A DNA stretch of 64,000 nt, taken from the NCBI GenBank assembly GCA_963971405.1, contig OZ020492.1, positions 5,332,001-5,396,000 on the forward strand, read 5' to 3'. This DNA comes from Psococerastis gibbosa (taxonomy: Eukaryota; Arthropoda; Insecta; Psocodea; Psocidae). Positions 42,875 through 53,961 of this stretch are shown here, one piece after another. The notes under the pieces are model-generated. The model did not search any database, was not told where the DNA came from, and saw only the letters and a list, made by a program, of their open reading frames with translations. Both the position numbers and the translations under genes were made by a program. Position 1 is the stretch's first letter, and every line of letters begins with the position of its first letter.

Positions 42875-43060
42875 ATGTAGAGTAGTGGCACAGACTCCGA
42901 CTTTCACCCGAAAGGTTCGAGTCGGACACTTGCTACATTTTCTATAATGTAATGTAAAACAGGTGGCCCCGGGTCGTGAGTGTAAGAGCTTTATTGCCCT
43001 AACTTCGGTAGGTTGGCCTAGTAATAGAACAAAAAAAAATATTTATTTATTTATTTGGGT
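42875..43060 (+). mobile_element. tRNA-derived SINE family (ATGTAGAGTAGTGG), copy 4
   Basis: ATGTAGAGTAGTGGCACAGA and CACCCGAAAGGTTCGAGTC match, with a small deletion before the B box and a shorter body; ends in TATTTATTTATTTATTTG. Only 460 bp from copy 3 in the same orientation. Confidence 0.65.
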
Positions 43061-43330
43061 AGCTGGTGGAAGAACACGGTATTACGCACATAGAAACATT
43101 GGTGTGAATCCATGATTAAATCTAGTTTTTTCAACCCAACTTACCACCTTCTTCCATGTGACCCATCATTTTAGTGTTATTTAGTGTTATTATTAAGTGG
43201 TAGGGGTTGAAGTCCATTTAGTAAAGACCCTCGGTTACTAGAGAACTTCTAGCTTGGCCCGACCATGCCTCTTGTTACCGAGTTTCATTTTTTTTATCTC
43301 TCTACATTATAAAAACCATCAAAGGTCTTA

Positions 43331-43672
43331 CCATGTTGAATCCATGAGAGCGGGGCATGTTTCAAACTGCGGCAAACTTGGTAGTGTGCACAGTGTTGGC
43401 AGGGGAACATGGTGGGACATGATAACGCGCTGAGACTAAACCAGTCAGTCTACTTGCGTGTCGAGTTCTGGTCACCTCTGATTTAATCGTGTGACTTTTC
43501 CATGTTCCCCAAGTGGTTCGGAATCCACTATAGTTAGGAGGTCCACCCTGTCTGTCAACTCTCCTTTCCCCCGAGGTGAAAGAGTCTGCCTTTAGGGTGC
43601 CTCAAGTTAACAAACAGACTCACTCCCCCTGTCAGGCTGGCAGGGTTGCTTAAAGCAGAAATGCTGAAAGCA
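43331..43672 (-). repeat. ~345-bp dispersed repeat, inverted copy
   Basis: Matches 39555-39920 in reverse, including TGGTAGTGTGCACAGTGTTG and GTCCACCCTGTCTGTCAACT. The two copies bound a 3.4-kb stretch with two SINEs and an AAT microsatellite and could be ends of one large element. Confidence 0.7.
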
Positions 43673-44008
43673 GGCGTTGGAAACAACAATAACATTATGA
43701 AACTATTTATGTGTCACCGTTTGCATGGAATATGTTACAGGTTGAATGCATTTGCCATTTTCCCACATGCTCCATTGAACTAATTTTCACTATTTACTAC
43801 GCTTTGTTTTTATGAGAGGCTTCTACTATGAAATTAAGTCGTTGCAATTTCTCTAACTAAACAATACTGCAATTAGTTGTGTTACGTCAATTATGTTATT
43901 CAACTAGGGCAAAGTTCACTTGAGAGGTGACGTAGGGTCTTCCTCGTTTCTTAATGAAGTAGGTGGTTGACGTTTTAACTTTAACTGTCGGTTTACCTTA
44001 TTAGTACT

Positions 44009-44183
44009 CAAGGCCGTGCCCAGGTTTTGATTTCGGGGGGGGGGGGGTCCAATTTTTTTTAAAACGTAATTTATTAATGAAGTAATGGATAAATTCTTCG
44101 AAACGTGCAGGTTTACATACAAAAATTTATTTCGGGGGGGGGGGGTCCGGACCCCATGGACCACCCCCCTGGGCACGGCCCTG
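44009..44183. mobile_element. hAT-like MITE with perfect 8-bp target duplication TTAGTACT
   Basis: Terminal inverted repeats CAAGGCCGTGCCCAGG and CCTGGGCACGGCCCTG, poly-G/C tracts just inside, flanked by TTAGTACT at 44001-44008 and 44184-44191. 175 bp. Confidence 0.85.
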
Positions 44184-44787
44184 TTAGTACTCCAAAATGT
44201 AAAGGTTTACACCCATTATAATGCTTTGCGCCCCCGAACTGAGATGAGCGGCCCCAAAACAAAATTGGCGCTATAATTTAAATAAAAACTCCCAAATAAA
44301 TCTAGCTATATGCTGTTTTCAATCAAATTTTATAAAATATGAACAATGACAACATTCAAACTTAGAAAAGGCTTCCCTTACCTACGAGTAGACCCACGCT
44401 GGTGGGTAGACATGTTCTGTAATTGCTTTAAAAGAAGCAAACATCAATTCTCTAGCAAAATATAAATTCTTAATATACCTGGTAATAATCGAGAGGACTA
44501 TAGGTGCCGTTTCACACGTTGCTGGAAAAATAATTACAAACTTGTGAAATATTTGCGTGCAAGAGTCTGCCCATAGCTTGTTATTGCAAGGTTAATCTGA
44601 ACCAGGAAAGGACGAAGTAACGCCTTAAAACGTTTCTGAGCGCCTCTTATTTTACACTGAACCTGTACTAATACTAGTATTACATTTGATTATTGTACTT
44701 GAAGTTGCATAAATGAGTTGCCTAGATTGATTGCCGTTGAGCGACAGCCATTGCGATAACGTTTATCATTGTTTTATCAATATTGTA

Positions 44788-44799
44788 TCAGTGATCAGT
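44788..44799 (+). promoter_or_regulatory. Candidate initiator (TCAGT twice) for GMC-B
   Basis: Two arthropod-type initiator cores TCAGT lie at 44788-44792 and 44795-44799, 16-27 bases before the proposed ATG|GTAAGT exon. No TATAAA is seen 30 bases upstream. Weak evidence, given mainly because it would explain a very short leader. Confidence 0.22.
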
Positions 44800-44814
44800 T
44801 CCTTTCGACTCATC

Positions 44815-44817
44815 ATG
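44815..44817 (+). CDS. GMC-B putative start-codon exon (ATG then donor)
   Basis: ATG is immediately followed by the consensus donor GTAAGTGCGC. The next coding exon opens in phase 0 with TCTGGCTCC and has no in-frame ATG before the conserved CPG motif, so ATG|TCT GGC gives the N-terminus [17 protein letters not shown] and repairs the missing start. Length and phase fit. Inference only: another leader exon could exist. Confidence 0.5.
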
Positions 44818-47800
44818 GTAAGTGCGCTTACTATTCTTTGCATGAAACCTATGGTTTCTTAAACTCGCAGCCGCAGTCAGTTAAATATTCTCATTTAGAC
44901 CCGGTGCACACGGACGATCGGGACGCCGGTAATGCGCTGGGAAATTGGTCATTGGAGCAATTGAGCTTGGTGAATGGTTGGTGCAAAATTAGTCTAAAAC
45001 TGTGCACCGGTGTGTGGTCGGTTTCAGAAATCTTCTGATGTTGATAAAGCTGTAGAATCCGGGATGATAGGCCGTGGTCGTTCTGAAAGCGTACTGTCAA
45101 ACGTTTCGTCAACATCTCCAGTCGACATCTTCAGTGGAACTGCGTAGACTTCTAAGATTGTATTACGACCTCAGATGTTAATGAAACGTTTCTAAGTACG
45201 CTTTCGGAATGACCATCCTGGATTCTACTGCTTCATCACGTAACTGCGGCCGTGAAAGCATTTGTAATTATATTCTCCTGAAGTAGCCTCGGTTGTATTC
45301 TAACTATCCATTTGCTACTATGACCAATTAATTTCCCAGCGCGTTACCGGCGTCACAATCGTCAGTGCGCACTGGGTTTTATTGTTTGAGTTCTGGTCGC
45401 TGAATCAATGGATAGTCTGAGTCGATTGCCAAACAGCTAGATTGTCATTTCATCAATCAATAAAGCGGGCCCTATTAAACTATAGCTCCCTCTGCATACA
45501 TTAAGGATTTTTTCAAAACATGGAGGGGAGGACTGACAAAAACCCAAATAACACTCGTTAAATTTCACCTGCATCTCGTCGGCAATGAAATGGTTATAGA
45601 GTTGTATTATTATATATATCATTAGTTATTGATGTATATATAGCTATAACGCACACTCATTATTTAGCCGTAGAACTGCCTAAGTTTGCATAGTTCTCTT
45701 GCAGAGGTGATTGGGTAAAATCAACCTTCTGTATGCATCGCTAGGTGATTTTTGTATCATTGAAGCAGTGATGAGTGAATTTTTCATAAAGTGAAAAAAC
45801 ATTAACTTCTTGGACACGTTTATGAAAAATTGTTTAAAAAAAGCATGCGAATGACTGAGACTGTGTAATACGAATTTATGAATTGGAAGTACCTTGACAC
45901 GCGTAGGGGGTACTGACGAGGTAGATAAAGAAAAAGAAACAACTAAATTACTAATGGATGTAGTTTGTGCTTGCGTATGTTTGTACTTGTCCCAGACACG
46001 CAGAAACTACCATCAAAGTAACCAATTGGAGAGAGAATATTTCATTAGAGGCTTATTTTTGGATCCCGCTGTTTATGCTTAAAAACAAAGGAGTGAAATT
46101 TGAAACATAATAATACGATTTTTCTGTAACATTAATTATTCTTTTAGTTTAATATAGTTTAATAATCAAAATAAGACTAAGGGTGGCTTCAACAAATCAT
46201 TCAAATTAGTATGCTTTGGGACAGAGTTAAACTTGGTAGGAACTGCTTTGTGCACTTTAGGGGCCATGCAATGGTATGTAGAAAAGAGACAGTCGCAGGG
46301 GAAGGAACCTCTCGTTTGTAAAAATTCAAATTTCACACGAACAAAAAAAAATTTACACCCGTTAGAAGAAGTACTCCTCAACATTTCGATGCACAGTATT
46401 CGGCTTTCACAAGCACCAATCGGCCGCAATTATTTAACGTGATTAGTAAAGTCTAACCGACACCGAAGATGTTAGGTCGTAAGAATTCCAAAACGTTGGA
46501 CAATTGGTGCTAGTGGTGGCCACATATATAGTACATCAAAATGTAGAGGGACGTTTTTTCTAATAGTTGTGACGTATTATGTAGAGCTGAGATCGATATT
46601 TCCCGTTAAATTAAATTTTGTTCAAAGAGCGGACATTGGTGGTTTCCAATTTGCTCCCTGTGAAGTTGTGGACACTTTCCATTCTATTTAATATTGTTTT
46701 TGTTGTTTTAACAGTGTGAAATAACTAGACTGTGTACCGTTTTAAGGCAAACTTTTTCAAAATTGAACTTCGTTCCTAATAACGAGTTTGAAAATTTCCC
46801 ATAATTGTTGGCTTGCAGTCTGGCTCCTTCTTAAAGCCCGTTACGTTTGAAAATGCATGTCCGGGACACGCTAATGGAGTTCCAGGACTTCTTTTTGTCC
46901 ATCTGGTGAATCTTCTTCTCTCCAGCCAGTGCGAACTTGGGGGACCTCAAAATTATCCGAAGGATTATTCGCCATCCTTTCAAGATGGGCAAGAATTTGA
47001 CTTCATCGTTGTTGGTGCAGGTAATTATGTGTGTTAATTAATTAAACTCTAAGTTATTACCAAAATCGTGCAAGGCAAACCCCAACTAATTACTTACTTT
47101 GACCGTGATGCTCAGTTAACCGAGACTTTTTATTCTCAGTACTGTACTAATACTAATTTAATTAACAAAGGATGCATGCAGTACCTTTTTTTGAGAGCTC
47201 TAACTATCCGAATATTTGATTATCCGAATCCCAATTGCTTTGGATATTCGGAGTTCTGCTGAACGTTGTATTGCGTTTTTATCTGTGCTCTCGAACGTGA
47301 CATGTTAATATAATGTTGCTCGAATGTCAATCATACTGATAACACTCATTATCTTGTCAATATTAAGAATATACGAGGGCTGTATTACATATTAGTCGAG
47401 ATAATATCACCAGGTGACTCGAACCCGATTGCTTACACCTGTTGCAATGTTAAGCTCACAGCTTCACCATTGTCGGTTGTAGCCGGTGTGGGTTTACATC
47501 AAACCAGTGCCGGACCTGGACATGTGGGGGCCAGTGGCGGCTCTAGAAATTTTAAGTAAGGCGGGGGGGGGGGGCATGACTTCTATCTGGGGGGCCAATT
47601 CAAAAACAAAGCATTTTTCATTGGGGGTAGGTATACCTTTCAATAATTCTGCAATTTAACAACATGTATCTCAAAAGTGGGGGGGGGGGCGGAGGGGCCG
47701 GAGAAACTGTTGGGGGGGGGGCACGCCCCCTCGGGCACCTCCGTAGCGCCACCACTGGTGAGGGCCCATGTGGGGGCCTATCTAAGTTGTAAGCCAGTCT

Positions 47801-50800
47801 CGGGTAGATTTTAGTGAATATTAAAGCAACAAAAACTTACAAGATAAATGAATAAGAATACGTAATTGAATTAGAAAACTTTCTTGAAACTTTTTGTAGC
47901 TTTTAAAATTTGGTACCAAAAATCGACAGTACGTGACAGCAGACAATATATTATTGTATTACAGAGCCTCCAAGCCCAATTTAGCCGTTCATATTTAATC
48001 CGGCACTGCCACTGTGCGACTCCCAGGAAGAAATGGTCAGAAAACACCTTAAAAAGTGCCTAACCCATTGATCTATATATATATAAATGGATAGCTACCA
48101 CCATTCACCAAGTGCGTGCCCCAAGGCCACCACCACCCTCTGCACGGCAAGAGTTTGCAGTATGCATCCAATAAACTTTAAAAAATGTGAAAAAAGTAAG
48201 AAATAACTATAAAAAACGGTCCAAAGTAATTTTTAAATTAAATTAATGCCAGTGCACTCGGTAGAGTTGATTTCTTTCTGCGAATTTTGCCGTGCAAACC
48301 AACTACTGCTAGCGCGACCTTGAGCCTTGAGGGCACGATTTTGTGGCGAGAACCACCCGCGTGGGTTCACCAGATTATGTGTTGTATTGAGCTGTAAGGA
48401 AGCTGATGGTGGAAGCCTAATGCTATGACGTGATTTAAAAAAATATATATATATCTAAAAATCAATGGAGTCGTTCGTAGAGCATGGTTCAATAACTAAC
48501 TTAAATAGGCCATAAATAAGGAATAAATAAATAGGTCAATAAAAAGCCCTTAAAAAAATCAGTGTGGAATGTAATTTTTTCCCAGAGTTCTATATCTGAA
48601 ATTAAAGTAGTTTATTAATTGAAATGGAATAATTTAACCTGATGAGACATCAACTCCTATTTCCTAGTGTTGTCCATCTCATTTATTGCATTATGAGCGT
48701 AAATACTGCAGATATATGATTAGACAACTGTGTAAGAAATTCAGATCGATATTCTGTATATTTTGTATTCTAACTGTGTGCACCTGAGACAGAGACGATA
48801 CCAGGTTATCAGTATCAAGATATATAGTCTCGAAAAATAATAGTTTTTTTCCAGTGCCGAAACCAAGACTGAACCGGGGCATTACAATACAATACAATAA
48901 ATTTATATTTCAATAAAAAGTTAGTAATCGTAATATGCTGCAGTGCTCACTTTCGGCAATACGTACTATACAAGATTCAGAGTTCCATCCCTTCTATTTT
49001 TAAGCTTTCCTGTTTGCCATACGAAACTTTATAACACACAGTGAGTCTTTGGCTGCTTAAGGGCAAATCGCATTTTCCGAATTTTTGACCAAAGTCAAAT
49101 GTCTCAAGAAATTTCAATCGTAGAGTAAAAGAAATGTTCCTCTTCAATTTGATAAACTGTATGTGGTCGTGGCACTTTATTGATACTGTATAATATCTTA
49201 CGATTTTATCAAATACCAAAGGTCAGTTAGGATTCTATTCTATTATAGAATAAAATTATTTTTGCCAGAATATAGATTGAAGAGAATGCGATGGCGATAT
49301 AAAAAATATCATGGATTTTGGTTAAACAAGATCGTCCCTAGAAATTTAAGAGTGTTTAATTGTACTTCTTAAGTCAAATTTAACACCAAAGTTTCCCGTT
49401 CTGAATCAACTACATAGCTTAACTAAACTATGGACTCTTTTGTAATTTGTTTCCATTTTCAGGATCAGCGGGATCTGTAATAGCCAGTCGACTTTCGGAA
49501 AATGAAAAATGGAACGTTCTTCTTATAGAAGGAGGCGACGACCCGTCATTTCTGTCAGAAATACCGGCATTCTTTTCGAATCTCGCAGGAACAGAAATGG
49601 ATTGGCAGTACTATGCAGACCCTAACAAAAAATCGTGTCTTGGCATGACCGACGGCCGATGTGGATACCCCCGCGGTAAAGCCATGGGTGGGAGTAGCTC
49701 CATCAATGCTATGATGTACGTGAGAGGCAACGCCGAAGACTACAATGAGTGGGAGGCGCTAGGCAATCCAGGATGGGGATACGACCAGACTTTGAAATAC
49801 TTCTTGAAGTCTGAAGGGTTGAAAGAATTTAGATTGATTGAAGACGAGGACTACGATCGTCTGCAGAAGTACCGAAAGATTAATAGACACCAAGAGGAAA
49901 AGGTATGGGAACTCTCCAAAATGGTAGCGAAAGAGTACCATTCTGAAGACGGCCCACTTTCTGTTGACCATTTCTATTATGATTTTCTTCTTAATGACTT
50001 GAAAAAGGCAATTTTCAATTCCGCTGAGGATAACGGACATCGTGTACTGTCTGAGATTAATGGAAGAAGTCAATTAGCTTTTGCTGAGACACTGGCTACT
50101 GTACATGAAGGTGCACGGGCAAACACTGCTAAAATGTTTTTGGGGCCAGTTAAGGACAGGGAAAACCTTTTTGTTTTAAAAAAATCTATTGTAAGAAAAG
50201 TAAACGTTGAAAATGGTAAAGTTACCGGGGTCGAGTTTGTGCGGAATGGGACAACTTATACTGCGAAAGCATCGAAAGAAGTTGTTTTATCAGCAGGAGC
50301 TATTGATTCGCCGAAACTATTACTTCTTTCTGGTATTGGTCCCGAAGTAGATTTATCAAAGCTTGGAATTTCTTCCGTGGCGAACGTTCCTGGTGTAGGG
50401 CAAAACCTTCAGGATCATATTATATTTATGGGTGCACCATATGCTATTAATAAAGGCTTTTCATCAAAAATTACAAAGCTGCAAGAATTAGATGGAGTTT
50501 ATGAGTTTGTAACAAGAGGAAGCGGCCTTTATGCGAACACTGGAGCTTCAACAGTTACTGGGTTTGTTGATACTACAAATTCCTCTACTGGTGTCCCTGA
50601 TATTCAATTTCATGCTGTATATGGAAATGTTAATGACACATTTTTTGTGAATCCCTTCCTACAATCTATGAACATAAACGATGATATAAGGGATCAATTC
50701 GATCAACTATTGCGGGGCTCTGATATGCTTGTTTTAGCCCCTACTTTGCTAAGACCAAAAAGTACTGGCTACGTCAAATTATCATCTTCAGACCCGGAAG

Positions 50801-51240
50801 ACCCTCCTATTATCTTCCCAAACTTCCTAGATAATGATGAAGATATCGAACCCCTCTTAAGGGGTATAAAGGAGATGAAGAAAATTATTAATGGGCGCCC
50901 AATGAAGGATTTTGAGCCAGAATTAGTCGATATCAAAATTACGGAATGTAACGCACTTAAAAAGGACACAAGTGCACATTGGGCGTGCTTAATTCGACAT
51001 CTTGGAGCGAGTTTATACCATCCTGTTGGTACATGTAAGATGGGTCCAACTTCTGATCCTCTTGCTGTTGTAGACCCCCGTCTGAAAGTTCGTGGTGTAG
51101 CAGGCCTGCGTGTTGCTGACGCCAGTATAATGCCTCTTATTGTTCGTGGTAACACCAATGCGCCTACTATTATGATTGGAGAAAAGGCCGCTGATCTTAT
51201 CAAAGAAGATTGGTCAAATAATGTCCATACTGAGTTATAA
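44815..51240 (+). CDS. GMC-B: compact insect GMC oxidoreductase with HTEL C-terminus
   Basis: FAD-dependent GMC oxidoreductase, apparently complete at 660 residues. Proposed exons: 44815-44817 (ATG alone), 46819-47020, 49463-51240. N-terminal residues 22-36 ([13 protein letters not shown]) are hydrophobic and precede a Cys, as in insect glucose dehydrogenases. FAD motif GAGSAG is at 67-72, split by the second intron. Signature 1 region reads [18 protein letters not shown] (Met replaces the usual Leu/Ile/Val), signature 2 reads [15 protein letters not shown]. Catalytic pair is His588 ([10 protein letters not shown]) and Asn634 (GNTNAP). Compared with GMC-C it carries about 33 extra charged residues after SEG near the substrate lid. 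It ends NNVHTEL, resembling ER-retention signals. Tandem with GMC-C. No canonical AATAAA is seen in the 250 bp after the stop. Confidence 0.95.
44898..45382. mobile_element. MITE (ACCCGGTGCACACGGACG ends) with a foldback MITE nested inside
   Basis: Outer arms: ACCCGGTGCACACGGACGAT and GACGCCGGTAATGCGCTGGG near 44898-44945, inverted at 45333-45382. Between them, 45050-45275 is a third copy of the foldback MITE (GATAGGCCGTGGTCGTTCTG ... GCGGCCGTGAAAGC). A second element of the outer family is at 3378-3606. All within the first intron of GMC-B. Confidence 0.6.
46819..47020 (+). CDS. GMC-B N-terminal coding exon
   Basis: Acceptor GGCTTGCAG, donor GCAG|GTAATT (phase 0 in, phase 1 out), 202 bp. 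It encodes [40 protein letters not shown], then DFIVVGAG. It aligns with GMC-C 57560-57758 over its whole length and has the same intron position within the FAD-binding glycine codon. Confidence 0.9.
47534..47757. mobile_element. MITE with CAGTGGCGG/CCACCACTG ends
   Basis: Termini CAGTGGCGGCTCTA and TAGCGCCACCACTG, 8-bp flanks GTGGGGGC and GTGAGGGC (one mismatch). Contains three poly-G runs. hAT-type by target length and CAGTG termini. Within the second intron of GMC-B. Confidence 0.6.
48067..48365. repeat. ~300-bp dispersed repeat, copy 2
   Basis: Copy of the repeat at 706-1015, similar enough to read by eye despite 47 kb separation. Lies in the second intron of GMC-B. A short internal deletion removes the TTGTCTAC and CATTGGGCATA blocks. 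Confidence 0.75.
49463..51240 (+). CDS. GMC-B main coding exon
   Basis: Acceptor TTCCATTTTCAG, then an uninterrupted frame of 592 codons to TAA at 51238-51240. It begins [20 protein letters not shown] after the split glycine and carries both GMC signatures, the catalytic His and Asn, and the final VHTEL. Long open frames on the opposite strand at 49759-50073 and 50769-51329 are shadows of it. Confidence 0.97.
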
Positions 51241-52599
51241 TGATTGGTACCTAATAATAATAATAATGAATGCTCTAGAAAAATTATAATTTCCTTTAAC
51301 CGGACTATTTTAAATTTATTTGAGGGCAACTGTAAGCTTTAGCTAGCTTATGTGCCCACCGAGTTGCTTGTGGAGTATTGTATTGTATTATAATTATGTA
51401 TGTAATAGGAACTGGATTGATGATTACATTAGGTTGGCCTGTAATGTAGCGAATAAGAGTTTTTCAACATTTATTCCAATCTATATCTGATGGTGATTTT
51501 ATCATTCGTTTTCTTAAGATAATGGTGGCCGTAGTCACTTCCCCATCTCACCCCTAAATCTGTCACCTTAGTGAGCTTACATGTTTTTATTTAATTTACT
51601 AGGTAAGTTATTAATGTTTATCCAATTTTTGACCATCTCATACATCATCGTATTACAATTGTATAAGGATTTCATTTCCATGGATTGGAACATTCGAGAA
51701 ATTTCTGTCACCTGTCAGTTTGACGGAAAACAAAACTAAAAAAAAAAAGGAATGGTATTAATGAGAAAGTATTCTGTGTGAAATAGTCCCCTACAACTTG
51801 GATAGACTAAATCTTTAATAACTTGCGTAGGAAAATTAATTAAAAAGGAAAAATTGACCAACTTTGGGGTGACCCAGGTTGAGGATACGGTCAGTCTTAA
51901 TTAAAAATGTAAACTTGAATTTGAATTTTTCTGTCGCTCAAAGGACACTTCACCCCTGCGATATTTTCAGAGCCATTTAGAGAATCGGTAGGCCACACAC
52001 ACTAAGATTATATTTTTAGGAGTCCAAAAAAATAAAAATGCTGAGGCTTTTCCGTACCCAGCCCAGGGCATAATCATATGGTGAGTGCTGGGGCAACCAC
52101 TTTATGGGGACTTACTGACCTAACAGATTTTCGGTGTTAGGAATAACGAGGTTCTCACGAACGATATAATGTTTCAAACTGTATCCCCACTACTCGATTT
52201 ATGCACTCAACCCCCGCCTCCACCTCCCACTCCCATCCCGTACTATATAAGCTGGCGTTTTTTCATGTGTTGTTAGTCTGATGATGGGTTTTATCCGAAG
52301 CCGGTCACTATTAAAGTATTTTACTGTGGGTCATCGCGTTCTTCTTCCTCTACTCATGATGTTTTCCAAGTTCCACGAAGTCACCAAGGAAACTCTCACA
52401 AAGATTTTCAGTTTTTTCATTGGCCCAGCGACGGAGGAGCTGGGGGTCTGAGGGCTCCCCCCTTCTGGGAGAAAATTCTGAAAGTGTACTTAAGGTGTGA
52501 ATTACACATTTTTAACAGTATTTGAACATAGAAAATTAAAATTATATGAACGCTAATATTTATGTAGTCTGAAATAGAGTTATTGTTGCATCACTCGGT

Positions 52600-53040
52600 G
52601 GGTCCGAACCTAACTCATCGACCGCGGGCCATTGGCCCAACCTCTCTACGGCCATGGCAATTGTCATATACAATCGAAAACGATTCGAATTTTCTTTGTA
52701 AGCTGCAGAGAGATTTAAGTGTGTTTTCATTTGTTCTTCCTTCTTCTTCCTCTTCCCTCTTAGTGCCGCGCGCGTGAGGGGTCGCCCCGGACCCATTTCT
52801 TAATTCCTTATACTTTACCCGGTCGGATGCTAACGTCTTGATGTCGGCCATTGTTTTTGTTCAATTCTTTCCTCGATGGTGTCTTCGGTCTGTTAATGGG
52901 TCTTCTACTTTGTGGCCTTGTTTCCGCCAACCTCCGGGTGGTCCTATTCTCATCCATCCTATGGACGTGGTCAAACCATTGCATTCATGTGTTAACGTTG
53001 ATTATTGCTTCAATTAACCTTACCCTATGCTCCGTACCTG
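52600..53040 (-). pseudogene. Possible LINE 3'-end remnant
   Basis: Minus strand carries FDHVHRMDENRTT-like wording with a frame change, then DIKTLASDRVKYKELRNGSG and an acidic-basic KREEEEEGR end. Resembles the last codons of a non-LTR polyprotein. Low confidence. Confidence 0.35.
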
Positions 53041-53265
53041 TATACTATACTCCAATATAGGTAGACCTTGACCTCTATATTGAAATTGATAGTAATTCCG
53101 CAATTTGAATATGTAAACAAAGGGCAAGGCTTATTTTTATGTAGTTTTCAGCTGAATAGCTTATGAATAATTTATATTTTAAGAGTGGTGGTGAAGCCCA
53201 CGTGACAAGCTTTATTATACTTAGTAAGTTATTTCAATTGTGCAAGAAACGTTGATATTGGAGCC

Positions 53266-53961
53266 AAAAAAGGATAGATGACGTAATTCATTTACATTGT
53301 TCAATACAGTAGTGACCGTTGTTTAAATTCACTTGAAGAGGCAACCTTTTCATATCCGCAAATAAAGACAGAACGGGGCTCGACCCTAAGATACGAGCGT
53401 AATCCTGAGGAGATTGTCTCCTTAACCTAAATCAATTTAATGCTAAAAAATTAATAACGCTTTATGCAATTGAAATGAAAATGACTTCGGTGGCAAGGTG
53501 GTAGGGTGCTTGTACTTGTGCGAGTCTCTACACTCCTTGCGGTCGGAGACGTGTGTTATTCAGGTACATTCAATAAATTGTTTGTTTATAAAAATAATAA
53601 GAAATAAATATAAAAAAAAGGATAGATGACGTAATTCATTTACATTGTTCAATACAGTAGTGACCGTTGTTTAAATTCACTTGAAGAGGCAACCTTTTCA
53701 TATCCGCAAATAAAGACAGAACGGGGCTCGACCCTAAGATACGAGCGTAATCCTGAGGAGATTGTCTCCTTACCCTAAATCAATTTAATGCTAAAAAATT
53801 AATAACGCTTTATGCAATTGAAATGAAAATGACTTCGGTGGCAAGGTGGTAGGGTGCTTGTACTTGTGCGAGTCTCTACACTCCTTGCGGTCGGAGACGT
53901 GTGTTATTCAGGTACATTCAATAAATTGTTTGTTTATAAAATTAATAATAAATAAATACCT
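53266..53961. repeat. 348-bp tandem duplication containing a SINE
   Basis: Two units (53266-53613 and 53614-53961) are almost identical through GGATAGATGACGTAATTCAT, GACAGAACGGGGCTCGACCC and the SINE part GGCAAGGTGGTAGGGTGC to the A-rich tail; one visible difference is CCTTAACC against CCTTACCC. A recent event. Confidence 0.9.

Larger units (their letters stand above)
24831..44814. other. Intergenic region between divergent GMC-A and GMC-B
   Basis: Holds the foldback element, 123-bp array, four SINE families, two full GCTTTCC copies and the 345-bp inverted pair. Some of the right part is presumably promoter of GMC-B, and some of the left part the leader exon of GMC-A. At 28560-29030, 34520-36430, 39100-39550 and 44280-44760 I see nothing recognisable. 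Confidence 0.6.
47021..49462. other. GMC-B intron 2
   Basis: 2.4 kb with the CAGTGGCGG MITE (47534), the 300-bp repeat (48067) and a short repeat at 48882-48947 that is also at 13316-13388 (TACAATACAATACAATAAAT). No gene seen. Confidence 0.75.

Noticed and set aside
50769-51329. 186-codon open frame on the minus strand
   Set aside because: Antisense shadow of the GMC-B exon, which has intact family motifs on the plus strand.
52243-52290. TATATAAG followed by an initiator-like motif as the GMC-C promoter
   Set aside because: The following GATGATGGGTTTTATCCGAA stretch looks like a dispersed repeat and no exon leads from it to 57560.
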